Shown here piece by piece: positions 7,681 through 19,429 of a stretch of 34,449 nucleotides of DNA. This stretch comes from Chara braunii. Taxonomy: Eukaryota > Streptophyta > Charophyceae > Charales > Characeae. Below the pieces are notes generated by a model. The model ran no database searches and was not told the origin of the DNA. It saw only the letters and a list, made by a program, of their open reading frames with translations. Location: NCBI GenBank assembly GCA_003427395.1, contig BFEA01000047.1, forward strand, positions 140,405 through 174,853. Direction: 5' to 3'. Position 1 is the first letter of the stretch, and each line of letters opens with the position of its first letter. The position numbers and the translations under genes were made by a program.

Positions 7681-10464
7681 ACATAACTTTATTTTATCCT
7701 AGACTTTTTTCTTAAATGTCGACTTTTGTTTGCAAGTCATTAAATTTCTAACTCTCACCGTCATTCATCCCCGCCCACTCAATATAAAATCGACAACGGT
7801 GTCGAGCGTATCAGTCCCGCACAATGCGGGACCCTCCCGACCGCGTCACGCAGGAGTTGGTATACCTCATCGCGATACATATGGAGCCTCCGCAAGTCGC
7901 TCAGGCCGAGTGCGCCAGCCATACCTCTCGCTAGCCCCTACGACAGGATAAGGTCAACGTGAGGTACAACTTACCTCCACCTGTGGGAGCTGTCACCTCC
8001 CTTCGGTGGGCGTATCCCCGCCGAGCTACCAGTCCACAATACGAAAGTTAATCAGTCGCAATCGCAAAGGTGGACCAGTCGAGGGCATTTCTCGTTCGTT
8101 GTAGCATAGGGGGTACTCGCGGTCTTACGCCTCTATTGAACCCGCACGCGAACCAACGCACTGGGGGGCTGAAGTCCCAAGCGCGGTTTGTCGGCGGTCG
8201 ATTAAGACACATCTCACTCACCACGCGTTACACCACAACACTCACACACAGAACGACACAAAACAAACAACGCAACTACACTCCTAGTCCCTTTTGTATC
8301 CATCCCATAACCTTTCAACGCGGAAAATCGAGTGGGCGACACGCGCGAGACTTAGTATAAAACCACGCTGACGCAGGGTCTTCCCACATCGAATAGTAAT
8401 GCATGCTTACTCAAGCGGTCACAATGATGGCGTACTATGTAGTACCCATAATCACGTGGTCCTCAATAGTCTCGAGGGTCGCGTTCGACACTCAAGTGTC
8501 GAATGACACGCGCCTTGAGGGGTTAATCTCTCGGCGATAAACAACCGCCAAATGCGGTTGAGAACCACACCCGTTTTTGCACCCTGCGGAGAGTGGGTCG
8601 TACACAGGTTCATACCTGTAGTGACAATCGTCTCTTATTGCCCTGGGGACCATCTTCATCATCCAGGATCTTGAGAGAACTCAAAGGTTTTGACTTTGAC
8701 GGTTGTCACAGACTACAACGTTCAACTATATAAAAACTATAAAAAGCAAGGGATAAAAGGGGATTTTTTTTTCTCTTAAAAATTAAATTTGTATAACCCT
8801 TACGCACGGTCACAATAGGTTACGCAAACACTCAACGAGAATATATGTACGTATATATAAAGGGTTATAAATATGTAACGATCACTTCGCACAATTAAAG
8901 TGTGACTCCTCTCAGCCATATATATGTATGTGATCGCAGGCAGTCAAATCCAAAGTCCGAACCACAAACATATCTGCAATCACATCAAAGATTCAACCAA
9001 AAGTTCTCTCACTATACGGGGTCAACTTCAACCATTCTTTGCGCTCACACCCCTCGCTTTAGTCACAGAAACCTCAACCTTTGCACACCTTTCAAACAAT
9101 AAAATACTCAGTATCTTTGTTAAATGGCTATTCAATAAAGTCCGGGTAAAAACACAACAAAATCATTCGAATCACAGGGCTACAACCTTTAGGTTGAGTG
9201 ATAAGAGTGGATTGGAATTGAGTCGAAACCGACGAATCGACAACTGACCTGTTATCAGTGGTAATGAAGGATGATCCTCGTAGGATCAAGTTGAATCTAA
9301 CCCAAATCCCGAGTTCAATCGATCAGTAGGACCTGTAACACAAAACATGTCAATACCCAAGACCAGACTATCAGTGTACGGAGAATAAATCTTCATAACA
9401 CATTCTCACTCAAAAACTATCTGCCAACAAACCCCTAAGTCAGTACCCAAAGAAAAGGTAGACCTTTGGCAGAATCTCCCTCATCCAGAGTGGATTGTCA
9501 GAATCGCCACCTTTAAAAAATTATACTTTATCTTCTTTAAACTAAGAAAATTTTGGCAGTGTTTTTAGTAGGAAACGTGTTTTTTCATAATTTATACTAG
9601 CACAAATATGGGAAACTGAAATAATTCTTAATTATAGAAAGTTAAATTTTGTCTAACTCCCTCAATTAGTAAAAATTTGGCCAGCATCTCCTTCAGATAA
9701 GTAGACTTTCCAGATTTATGCTAAGTCAGATATAACTCAAACATAGGACTCGAGTTCTATCAAGATAAAATTTAACTAACTCCTTAGATTTGTAGAAATT
9801 TCGGTAGCACTTTCCGTAGAGAAAGTAGCTTTTCAAAATTTGGAAAAAACTAAGTCTAAAATCTAGAAATAACTTTGACTTTCGATGTCCAATTTTGTTT
9901 AACTCTCTGAATTAGTAAACAAATGAGCAGCACTTCGTTTAAAAAATGGGACTTTTCAAATTTTTGCTAAGCCATACATAAAATTTAGACAAGTTGAACT
10001 TTAAAAAGTCAAAATATGATTAACTCATTGGTTTTGTAGAAATTTCGACAGCGCTTCCCGTATAAAAAGTTGCTTACCAAGATTTATACAAGACCAAGTA
10101 TAAGAAGAGATCCTAGAAAATGCGAAAATTGACCTAAGTGAAAAATATTTAGCTCAGAAAATGCAAGAATTTGAACTAACTCTTATGACTTTAGCAGGTG
10201 GCGAGCAACTAAAGCAACTACCTATCAACTGAAACTCAGACTAAATAGTGATCTCACACAAACACATGCAAAGTCAAACCACAATGATAAATACTCTCGC
10301 AAGTCTCAAATAAACTTGGTCAAACAATAGTTCGTAGTTTTTCAATGATTTATCCTTTATACCCAACTTATATAAGGCGTAAAGTTAGACCACTCAATTT
10401 TATAAAAACCTCTCTAGCTCAGTCATAAAGTATACATAAACACAATGCACTACAACGTTTCTCT
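7681..10464 (+). repeat. Composite long repeat, copy B
   Basis: Second head-to-tail copy, starting CACATAACTTTATTTTATCC. Landmarks: GTAGCATAGGGGGTAC at 8101, GTACTATGTAGTAC at about 8432, CTCGTAGGATCA at 9277, satellite 9460-10200, and AGCAACTAAAGCAACTACC at 10204. The core offset to copy A is about 3280, but the post-satellite offset is only 2783, because B has fewer satellite units and a shorter AT-rich part. Frames stay open locally (8070-8360, 7730-7951), but insertions and deletions between copies are not multiples of three, so I read the core as noncoding. Confidence 0.85.
9460..10205 (+). repeat. ~123-bp satellite, 5-6 units, inside copy B
   Basis: Anchor variants of GGCAGCACTTCC start at 9468, 9555, 9680, 9803, 9926 and 10047. 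Spacings are 87 (a truncated unit) and then 125, 123, 123 and 121. It is the same family as the array in copy A, with two to three fewer units. Confidence 0.88.
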
Positions 10465-10599
10465 TCTTTAGACATACGACTAGGTTATATATAATTGTCC
10501 GCCCTCGGTCTTTTAAGGTAACATATGGTTGAACCGATCATCTTAGATCAAGGTTTAACCTGTCCCTTCTTACCTTAAATTTATTCTTAGTTCATACTC

Positions 10600-10980
10600 T
10601 CTTCATTTAATGATAAGTTATCGTCAAACCATCCAATCTTATGGAAAAATGTCTGACTAACTTGTTCATAAGTAAAATAATATAAGAATATAAACAAGTT
10701 TCTCTCTTTGGTTCCGGCATGTGCGTGACTCCAGACTAGATCACCTAATCTTATGGGAACTTGTCCAGTCCTTCGCATGATCCTCCAACAGAACAAACAA
10801 GAAAATATTAATAAACATCAGAAAACTCAAATAAAACAAGGCAATCAAGCCATCCAATCTTATGGAAAAATGTTTGGTCCCTGAAAGTCAAACATAGACA
10901 GTCTTCGCAAGTCAAAGCAACCAGACCACCCAATCTTGTGGGAACCTGTCTGGTCCTTCAGGCAATCGAAAACATGAGTT
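10600..10980 (+). repeat. Degenerate array related to the 63-bp repeat
   Basis: The motif CCA(T/C)CCAATCTTATGGGAAC with TGTCTGGTCC following recurs at about 10626, 10743, 10846 and 10922. In reverse complement it resembles the 15.4-16.6 kb array unit (CCCTAAGTTGGGGCGGTCTGGTC), which is the minus-strand counterpart in copy D. It therefore probably belongs to the tail of copy B. Confidence 0.55.
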
Positions 10981-11054
10981 AGCCCTTCGTTCGCACGATT
11001 TTATACTAAGCCCCGCACGAGACGCCTATCCGATTTTCGCACCGGAGAGTTATG

Positions 11055-11625
11055 AGATGCCTACTAAGGGACCAAGAGTGTTGTCGTGTTGTTTGTTTAG
11101 TGTCGTTCTATATATGTATATGTACATGCGTGTGTGTATGTGTTTTTATTTTTTTTATGTTCTTTATAGTGTTGTGCGCGTGGCGTATGGGATGCGTCCT
11201 AGTCGACCGACGAAGAGTCGCACTTCGGACCTCAGCCCCCCGAGATGCCGGTTCGCGTGCGGGTTCGATAGAGGCGTAATACCTCGCGTACCCCCTATGT
11301 TGAAAACGCCATTGACTGGTCCACCTCTGCGATTGCAACTAATTAGCTTTCGTATTGTGGACATGTAGCTTGGAGAGGATACGCCCACCGAAGGGAGGTA
11401 ACAACTCCCGTAAGGTGGAGGTAAGTCATACCTCACGTAGACCCTATCCTGTCGTAGGGGCTCGCGAGAGGTATGGCTTGTGCACTCGGCCGGAGCGGGT
11501 TGCGGAAGCTCCATTATGTATTTGCGACGAGGATCAGACCGACTCCTGCGTGACACGGCCGGGAGGGTCCCACGCTGCCTTGTGCGGTGCCGGACCGATG
11601 CGCTCGACACCGTCCGTTAAAACAC
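11055..11625 (-). repeat. Composite repeat, truncated inverted copy C
   Basis: Minus-strand copy of the GC-rich core only. Plus-strand landmarks are GTCCTAGTCGACC (about 11198), GTGCGGGTTCGATAGAGGCG (about 11257), CCCCCTATGTTG (about 11293), GGAGGTAAGTCATACCTC (about 11418), GCGAGAGGTATGGC (about 11464) and CGTGACACGGCCGGGAGGGT. It ends inside the core, so the AT-rich part and satellite are missing. A 148-codon minus frame (11164-11610) runs through it, but its frame is not shared along the whole length with other copies. Confidence 0.8.
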
Positions 11626-11675
11626 GCTGCACTTGAGGTACCTTCTCCTGGATGCACCCCGGCCATGAAAGTATT

Positions 11676-11679
<4 letters not shown>

Positions 11680-11731
<52 letters not shown>
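11680..11731 (+). repeat. (CT)n microsatellite
   Basis: About 26 uninterrupted CT dinucleotides. The Leu/Ser-repeat and Arg/Glu-repeat frames across it are translation artefacts of the microsatellite. Confidence 0.98.
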
Positions 11732-11732
<1 letters not shown>

Positions 11733-14148
11733 TACGACCCCTCCATCATGCTCGCACGTGTTTTTCGAGCTTACGGGTTTCATGGTGATAGTGAATCACT
11801 AAATATGGGACAAGGAATCCAAACAGCGACAAAAGTGCAGGACTTGGTTAAGAACTTCCAACTGCAGGCGAGCCTTCGAGATCACTGTCATGACCAGTAC
11901 GAACCACCCGGTCATTACTCTGACACTCACTATTAGCACAGAGATAAAATGAATCTCCTGCTATAACGCGGGTAGGTTCATTCTTTTTCATAACACCTCC
12001 TCCGCTCGCAGCCTCTGCGCTTCAAGCCACCAAATCCGATATCATCACTCAACCCACAGGGTCCCGAAATGCTTGCTCAACACCTTTCCTTGCAAGCTTT
12101 CGTTGGGAAGTCGGTGAAATCCGCTTTTCCCGCCTCTTCATACCCACGGACCCCAACTCCCGCATCACCTTTTCTGCTCTACCTCCCAAACTAACGGCCC
12201 AAAGTTGAAACTAATGCCTCTAGCAAACTCGCCCTACCTCCAAATGCTCGTACAAAGTCTTCTTTTGTAGAAATCGGTCAAGAAACGACCGAGATTCGAC
12301 AACTTCTGCTTTCCTCCTTTATAGCTCCCGCGCAGCTTCTTCACCTACTAACTTTTGTTCTATCAGCTTTCTACTAAAACTGACTTTGAATTCAGTTTCC
12401 CCCGAGGCCAAAACCCCGAGAACGACTCTCCTCTCTCTCTATTCTATGGAGAATCTCGCGAGCTATCCTTTCTCTGTTGTCTCTCGCTCATCGCCCAATG
12501 ATCTCCGACTTCTTCCTTGCTGTGTGTGCACCTGGCGTTGTTCGATGGCCAGGTCCGGTCCTTACCTTCTTTTGTCCTTATTTCCTCCCTGCTACTAATG
12601 CAGTAACTGACGGTAGTGGCCCCACAATGCCCAACGCAGTCCAATCAGGTTATCACGGGCGATATTCCAATAAGCGCTCGATTCACCGACGACTCGATTA
12701 GTCTTCCTGACTCTTTCATCCCTATACCCTGTCCGATGGGCGGTGTGTCCAGCACTTACAGCTGCCGAACTGCCACAGCCTCCTCCTACTAACTTCACTT
12801 CAACAGTATCTGCCACCGCCTTGGACCCACAACGGGTAAGCTCCCAAGGGAACAACCTCGTTGCGCGGCCGAGGGCACAATTTGCTATAAAGCCCAGGCG
12901 AGGGCCTAGGTGGCCCGGGCCCGATGCTGGTCTCGGTGATAGTAGTAGATATTCATATGAAAACTCTGAAGGCAGAAGTGGACTGGGTTCCATGCGTTCA
13001 GTCGTTGCAGCCCCGCGACCTCCTTCCTGGCGCCCCCTTATGTAGACGAGTTTACTATCTCGCCGGACCCAACGACATGCTCACACTCAAACCTCTCACT
13101 GCAGATCGTGGTCGGCGGATGGTGCACTTGTAGCGACCTCTGCCACCCTTGGGCTGCAGCCTCCCTAGGCCTGCTCAGAATGTTTTCCAATTCCCTTCCA
13201 CTTGAAGCTATCGACGCTCTCCAAATGGGGAGCGAACTCTCTCACACGTTGACCTCACCGATCCATATTTCAGCGCGGATAGGGCAGGGAAATTTTACCA
13301 GCTTCCCCGACATGCAAGGATTCAGACGACTCTTACAATCAGGCCCGCGTGCGACCTTAAAAAGGGATAAACAAAAACAAAACTAGTAATAATAATAACA
13401 ATAATAACAAAGAAAATAAGGATAAAAATAATAACCAACAAAAATTTACAAAGGCAGGACCGCACGGAAGGGAGAAAAGGAAAAATGTTGATATCGCCTT
13501 GGTCCCGCCGAGCTACCTCGCGCAAGAAAACCATGGGGATAGCCTCGCCGGACCCTCAACCCCGTATTTCCTTCACGCCACTCTCACGTTTCCCGCGTCG
13601 TCGCCCACTCGCCTCGATCCCTGAATCCCTGGATGAAAGTCCGATGTTGTAACCGCAAGTGTTAGGCCCAAGGCTAGGTCTAGCTTTTAAGAACATTTAA
13701 ATAAACTAATACTGCGTGACACGCAAATATCCCGAAACGTTTTCAAAATCACATAGTTGACGACGTCGTCCTTCGCACACACGCACAGGTCACAGGCAAG
13801 CGCACCAATCAAGAAACAAAATCTTTTTAATCCTGTTTCAATCAGAAAATAAAATTGGACCAACGATCATGTTGGGTCTTCAATGATCAACAAATTAAAA
13901 GATCACGCGCGCCTCAAGTTTGCGCGTTCACACCCTCTACTCTAGTCAACCTTCCAGTCAACATAAACCACAGACACAGTCGTGCCTCACGTGATATACT
14001 TGAACTTTAAACCAACTTATTTTTTATCATTTGCAAAAACCAGGGCGGATACCCTTATAAGGGTATTCGCGCCAACAACGGACTGCATCTTCTTGATCAC
14101 TCCTCTATAGGCCTCTCCGCCCTCAACAGTTGAGAGCTATGCTATAGC
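11732..14148. other. Unassigned stretch, no supported gene
   Basis: No recognisable domain on either strand. The longest frame is a 132-codon minus frame (12595-12993), which overlaps plus frames of similar length and shows no family motif. An AAT/AAC-rich tract lies at 13385-13436. A long palindrome occurs at 14045-14070 and is listed separately. Confidence 0.45.
14045..14070. repeat. 26-bp near-perfect palindrome
   Basis: The central ATACCCTTATAAGGGTAT is a perfect 18-bp palindrome. It extends outward through GCGG and TCGC to 26 bp with one mismatched pair. Eleven bases further on, 14081-14102 is a 22-bp exact match to 4518-4539 at the start of the copy A core. Confidence 0.85.
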
Positions 14149-14490
14149 TTGGCAGAACACAACTTGTTTGCCAACACTTTTTCATACCCTACTCATGATG
14201 TAAGCAGTAGTAAGTTCAGACAAAATAGTAGAAAACGGGCTCACCACCGCTCAATATTGCATGACTCAAAACATTGGAACATCTATTATCACTCTTCACT
14301 TAAAACACATCAGTTATACGCGACCTCTCTATTTTTCTTTTCTCTCATCTCCACCTCTCGTCTCTACTCCTCACAAACTATAGTAGTAGAACCACGACCC
14401 AAGAACCTTGTCTACAACCCAGAGATGACTACACTGGGAGTAGGATCAGCGGAGGAAGCCACAACAGCCCCGCTCACACCAATTGCTTAG
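14149..14490 (+). CDS. Hypothetical ORF, weak
   Basis: A 113-codon ATG frame starts 46 bases after the piece shared with copy A. It is Ser/His/Thr-rich, with a hydrophobic patch (LFFFSLI) near residue 65. No motif recognised, and no promoter or splice pattern stands out. It may be chance. Confidence 0.15.
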   Translation: MAEHNLFANTFSYPTHDVSSSKFRQNSRKRAHHRSILHDSKHWNIYYHSSLKTHQLYATSLFFFSLISTSRLYSSQTIVVEPRPKNLVYNPEMTTLGVGSAEEATTAPLTPIA

Positions 14491-14749
14491 GCATCACGTT
14501 TCTCCCTGGGTGCACAAAGTGCACAACTCCCTTTCTCCATGGCGACTTACGTTTGCCTTGGTGAATCCTCTCAATAGCAGTGGGAGAGAGTGAAAAAACG
14601 TCACCGAAGAAAGAAGAGTGATTGTCAGGAGAAGTACCACTAAGCCAGTTATCGATGAGGTGATCACCATTGGAACTGACGAAGTCCTCCACCGCAAATT
14701 TGAGGGAATTCAGTGGTAGGAGAGAAAGAGACGGTCCGTTATAGAGCAA
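14474..14749 (-). CDS. Hypothetical protein fragment
   Basis: A 91-codon minus frame with well-mixed composition: FAVEDFVSSNGDHLIDNWL, PDNHSSFFGDVFSLSP, then ERIHQGKRKSPWR and VHPGRNVMPKQL, ending at a stop at 14474. It looks more protein-like than its neighbours, and the frame stays open across its length. I cannot name the family. Absence of flanking coding sequence suggests a single exon or a transposon fragment. Confidence 0.3.
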   Translation of the reverse strand: MLYNGPSLSLLPLNSLKFAVEDFVSSNGDHLIDNWLSGTSPDNHSSFFGDVFSLSPTAIERIHQGKRKSPWRKGVVHFVHPGRNVMPKQLV

Positions 14750-15420
14750 CTTAGAGGGGTGGGGGGCAGATCTTGGCCAAATTTAATATTTATACAAGAA
14801 ACCCACGTCACAGATTCCCCATCCGACAATCGTATGTAAAAAAAAATAAATAAAAAAAAATGAGATTGAAAATTTGTTCACCTTCTCCTAAAAATGGGTC
14901 ATCTGGGTAGTTATATGGATTCCCCTAGAATCCGGTCTTTGATAATCTTGGTACTCAATTCCGACAAGGATCCCAATTATCATTGCATGAGACTTTCATG
15001 CGGCCCCTGATAGATGGTTGGATAGATGGAAAATCCCTTCACCTTGTCTAACATATATAGAAGAGGAGGAACTCATTATACGTACATTGTGTGAGCGAGA
15101 ACATTTATATGATACATTGTGTGAACGAGATCATCTCTATGATGGAAAACTTTTTCACCTTGTCAAGGACATTGCTCATATATATACATAAAAATAGAAC
15201 CCCTCATCAATCTAATTCGAGATTGATCAGGTACTCATGTTAGAAAATTTTTATACTCTTTATTTGCTTACCTTTTTTTTTTTGTTTTCCTTTCGCTTTT
15301 GCGCTCTGATAACTTTGTGACAACTTTTGCGCTCTAACAACTTTGAGATAAATAGGCCTTCGTAGATAGGACTAAATCAATAAGTCAGGCAAAACAAAAA
15401 GAAAAGGAAAATAAATAAAT
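14750..15420. other. AT-rich intergenic stretch with two short tandem duplications
   Basis: No gene seen. Two short direct duplications are clear. A 30-bp unit at 15083-15142 (TACATTGTGTGAgCGAGA, TATGA) occurs twice. A 27-bp unit at 15295-15348 (CTTTTGCGCTCT, AACTTTGtGA) occurs twice. Confidence 0.7.
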
Positions 15421-16560
15421 AGTATAATGAGAAGGTAACCCGGACAGACTGAACGTACCCTTAGGTTGGGGCGGTTCAGCCGTATGCCCGTGATAACATA
15501 AAAGGGAAGAAAGTTAGTATAAAACTTTTTTATTTTATCTTTTAAACACAAGGCAGGTTGGATGTCTCCCTAAGTTGGGTAGGTCGGACCATCTACCTAA
15601 GAAAAAAAAAAATTGTAAAGTTTGTATTGAGTATTTATGGTTGTTTAAACTGTTGTTACAGAGGCTAAGCATACCCTTAAGTTCGGGCGACTTAGTCATA
15701 TATCATCTGTACCTTGTTTAGGCAGATTAGGCGTACCCTTAAGTTAGGTCGGTCTGGTCGCGTTGCCTTATGTAATTTAAATTGTTTAGGCTAACTAGGT
15801 GTACCCCTAAGTTGGGGCGGTCTAGTGATATGCCTTTTGTCGTTAATGTTATGTAGTTGGGTAGGTCGGACCATCTGCCTAAGAAGAAAGAAAATTGTAA
15901 AGTTTGCATTGAGTATTTATGGTTGTTTAAACTGTTGTTACAGAGGTTAAGCATACCCCTAAGTTGGGGGCGACTTAGTCATATGTCACCTGTACCTTGT
16001 TTAGGCAGATCAGGCGTACCCTTAAGTTAGGTCGGTCTGGTCGTGTTACCTTATGTAATTTAAACTATTTAGGCTAACTAGGTGTACCCCTAAGTTGGGG
16101 CGGTCTAGCGATATGCCCTTTGTCGTTAATGTTATGTAGATTGGACGTACCCTTAAGTTAGGGCGGTCTGGTCACTCATCGTTTATGTTTGTCTAGGCAG
16201 GTTAGACATCCCCTAAGTTGGCGGAGTCTAATCCTATGTCATATGTAAACTTCGTTTAAGGCTAACTAGGCATACCCTTAAGTTGAGGTAGTGTAGACTT
16301 ATGTCTCATATCGTTAGTTAAGCAGAAGTCAAATGCACCCCTAAGTTGAGGCAGTCTTATCATATGCTTTATGTTCATAGTTTATGTTGGGCCAGACATA
16401 CCCCTAAGTTGGGGCAGTCTGGATATACGTTTCAGTCATGTAAGCTAGGCATACCCCTAAGTTGGGGCAGTCTCGTTGTGCGTACCCTAGTCACTTGCTT
16501 AGGTATGTCAGACGTACCCCTAAGATGGGGCGGTCTGATCCTATGTCATAGGAAAGGGGG
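15420..16560 (-). repeat. ~63-bp tandem array with 283-bp higher-order unit
   Basis: The plus-strand anchor GTACCCCTAAGTTGGGGCGG (variants) recurs at about 15455, 15565, 15671, 15733, 15801, 15953, 16016, 16084, 16147, 16208, 16272, 16335, 16398, 16451 and 16514, mostly 61-68 apart. A block covering about 15575-15850, including the (A)n-TTGTAAAGTTTG spacer, is duplicated at about 15855-16137 with a period of 283. It lies at the distal end of inverted copy D and resembles the tail array of copy B on the opposite strand. Confidence 0.9.
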
Positions 16561-18670
16561 GTTTTACTAGGGGTTAAAAGAACTGAGAGATTAACAAAGT
16601 CATTGGCCAAAGCAAATGTGAGATTTAAAGAGATGTTGGTTATTCATGTTTGATCGAGGGACACTCGTTTTGGGGCATTTTTTGATACCGTCAGTTGTTT
16701 AAATGCTCGCCGAGTGTTGGCGTCATAGATGGACTAGAATGGATAATGGGAAGGGAAGTTTGGGATAAAGTACGTTTGACCTTACTAGAAGTTAGCACTA
16801 CTAGTGCTATCTCATAATCCCACCTTCAAAGAGAAAAACTTGTGTAGACTATCACTAGTTCTAACCACTAGATAAGTGTCTGACAATTAGTCCTAGGTAT
16901 AGTTGCACTTTGATTTTATATTTTAAGCTTTGTATAAATCTTGACAGTCTTTTTTTCCTATGGGAAGCGTCGCCGAAACTTTTACAAATATGAAAAAAGT
17001 TAGTCGTTTTTGAAGTAGTAAAAATTATGAAAAGACACTTTTCCTACGGGAAGCGCTGCCGAAATTTTGTGAAATTTAGGGAGTTGGATTATTTTATTCT
17101 AGGGAAAACTTTGGCACGGTGATGCCAAAGTTCTCAGTGACTTCTGAGGGAGGTACAATAAACGTTAGTAAAAGAGTTAAGTTATGAAGTGGTGTTGACC
17201 CTCCATCTATCTTGAACGAAGTACTTGGTCCTTTGGCCTGAACTGTGGTGCAAGTCTACGAATTCGATTAGAGGTTTGATTCGTTCGGTATAATCCTATG
17301 AAGGATCATTCTTCTGTTATCCCTTGACAACAAGTCGGTTCATGACATAACTTATCTGCTTTTGCATCTCAACCTAAGGCTTTGGTCCTTGTGGGTTCAT
17401 ATGTTTCTTGGGATTTTCACCCAGATTTCTTTCTAAGTGACAATTTTTAAAGGCTAAGTATTGGGGAATAATGGAAAAATATTGGGGCTTGTGTGGATAA
17501 GGTAGGGTGTGAGTCACAGAAAGCGGTACCATTGACTCTCTTAGTGTGTGTGATGTTGTTGTTCGAATTCTGTGTAATCGCAGGTATACATAATAAATAT
17601 ATTTTTGGTTAAGCTTGATAACTGACCGAGTATTGCGTGAATGCGGATGAACAAGCCACACTACTGTTGTGAAAGCGACCGCGCGTGAGAGTTAAACAGA
17701 CTATGCTTTGAGAGAAAGGGAGATTTTTTTTTACCTTTTACTTTTTAGAATTATTATGGTTCGACGTTGTAGTCTGTGGCAGCCTTCAAAGTCAAACTCC
17801 TTGATTTCTCTCCAGACCCTGGATGATGGAGGTTGTTTTCAAGGTCACGAAAGCTTACTGTCATCACAGGTCGGAACCTGTGTACCACCCACTCTCCGCA
17901 GGGTGCAAAAGAACGTGTGGTGATCAACCACCTTGGCGGTTGTCTAGTGTTAAGAGATTAACTCCTCAAGGTGTGTGTCAGCCGACACTTGACTGTCGAA
18001 CGTGACCCTCGAGACTATCGAGGATCTCGTGATTATGGGTACTACATAGTACTCCATCGTTGTGTCTGCTTGCGTATGCTTGCATGACTAGTCGATATGA
18101 GAAAGTCCTGGGTCCGCGTGATTTGATCTTAAGTCTCACGCGCGACGCCGAACCGATTTCCATGTAAAAAGGTTATGGTTTGGATACTGAAAGGACTTGG
18201 ATAATTTTGTTTTATGTATGTATTTAGTTTTTTTGTAACGAGTGGTAAGTGGAATGTGTCCTAGTCAACCGGCGACGAGTCATGCAGGGGACTTCAGCCC
18301 CCCAATGCGTCGGTTTGCGTGCGGGTTCGATAGAGGCGTGAAAACCGCGGGTACCCCTATGCTACAACGAACGAGAAACGCCATCGGCCACCAAGCCACC
18401 TCCGCGATTGCATACGAAAAACCTTCGCATGTGGTTCGGTAGCTCGGCGGGATACGCCTACCCAAGTGATGGTGACATTTCCCTTGGGTGGAGGTAAGTT
18501 GTACCTCGCGTGACCCTATAATGTCGTAGGGGTTCGCGAGAGGTATGGCTGGCGCACTCGGCCGGAGCGGCAAACGCTCTCCTCGACAAGTCCTGCAAAA
18601 TCTCACGTGACGCGACCGGAAGGGGGAGGGTCCCACTGCGGGACCAATGCACTCGACATCGGGCTAGTGG
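16561..18670 (-). repeat. Composite long repeat, inverted copy D
   Basis: Reading leftwards from 18670 the landmarks are the GC-rich core (CGACATCGGGC; GCGAGAGGTATGGC at 18536; GGAGGTAAGTTGTACCTC at 18489; CCCTATGCTAC at 18355; GTGCGGGTTCGATAGAGGCG at 18319), GTACTACATAGTAC at about 18039, TATGAAGGATCATTC at about 17296, and then at 16930-17110 only about two satellite units in reverse complement (GGGAAGCGTCGCCGAAA at about 16961, GGGAAGCGCTGCCGAAA at about 17050). Continuing leftwards it joins the 63-bp array. It is the copy that shows the widest set of modules together. Frames within it (17374-17661, 18280-18636) are not consistent with other copies. Confidence 0.8.
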
Positions 18671-19425
18671 GATGCCATTTCCCTTTTTCGACCCGAGAGA
18701 CGCGGGTTCGCCCAACACAGTTCTTTTTGGCTCCCCTCCCAAAAAAAAGTGGTGGGATCAGACCCTAAGTCATCAGTCGTGGTTTCGGGGTATCCATGTG
18801 TGGGTGCTTGATTGTTTGTGTGCTGATGTCATGATGTACTTTGTCTTATCCGATGATTGTCTGGTCGTGTGGTCTTCATAATGGTTATTCTTTATCTCAC
18901 TCTTACCTATGTGTATGTTATTCAATTGTTCGACAGTGTGGTAAATGCTTGACACTATCTGGTACGAGCCTATTTCAACCATCCTAATAAAATCGAGATA
19001 CTTTTTTGAGAAAACAAAAGGAGGCCTGAGCTATAAATTTTCGGAAAAAAAAAAGGTAAGGGTTTGAAACAGAGCCTTGCGCTTGAATCTTGGGTTGGGC
19101 CTTGAGATTGAGGTTTCCAAAAAGTCAACCCAAACAGGAACATGAGCCTGAATCCTGGACGTGGGGCAAGGCGTGGGTTTGGGTTTGTGTCCTGGACCTA
19201 AATTTGGCATAGGGTCAGGGACTTGGGTATTACGGAGAAGCGAACGATTGTGAGCAAAACAAATAGCAACTTCGACGATTTTTCTCACTAAGAATAATGC
19301 ACAAAATAATCTTAAAAATTGAGATCCTCTAAGGAAAAATATCAAAAAAAGTTTAATAATCAATTTTGACTGTGAAATAATTGTCACGCCGTTTCGACGC
19401 ATTTACAATTTTTGTCATTTTACCA
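18671..19425. other. Spacer between copies D and E
   Basis: No supported gene. 19060-19215 is a G/T-rich stretch in which GGGCCTTGAG, GAGCCTGAATCCTGG and GGGTTTGGGTTTG recur irregularly, like a degenerate short repeat. A 123-codon minus frame crosses it but has the same low-complexity character. Confidence 0.45.
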
Positions 19426-19429
19426 TGTG

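Noticed and set aside
11164-11610. 148-codon minus ORF as a conserved protein of the composite repeat
   Set aside because: Parts of the frame (SNPHAN, GGL-S) recur in copies B and D, but insertions and deletions between copies are not multiples of three and the frames do not agree along the core.
11514-11936. Leu/Ser and Arg/Glu repeat proteins
   Set aside because: Produced by translating the (CT)n microsatellite.
12595-12993. 132-codon minus ORF as a gene
   Set aside because: Overlapping open frames on the opposite strand in GC-rich sequence, no motif, and no promoter or splice signals stand out.
15420-16560. CRISPR array
   Set aside because: Regular spacing but units diverge along their whole length without identical short repeats and unique spacers, and the context is eukaryotic.
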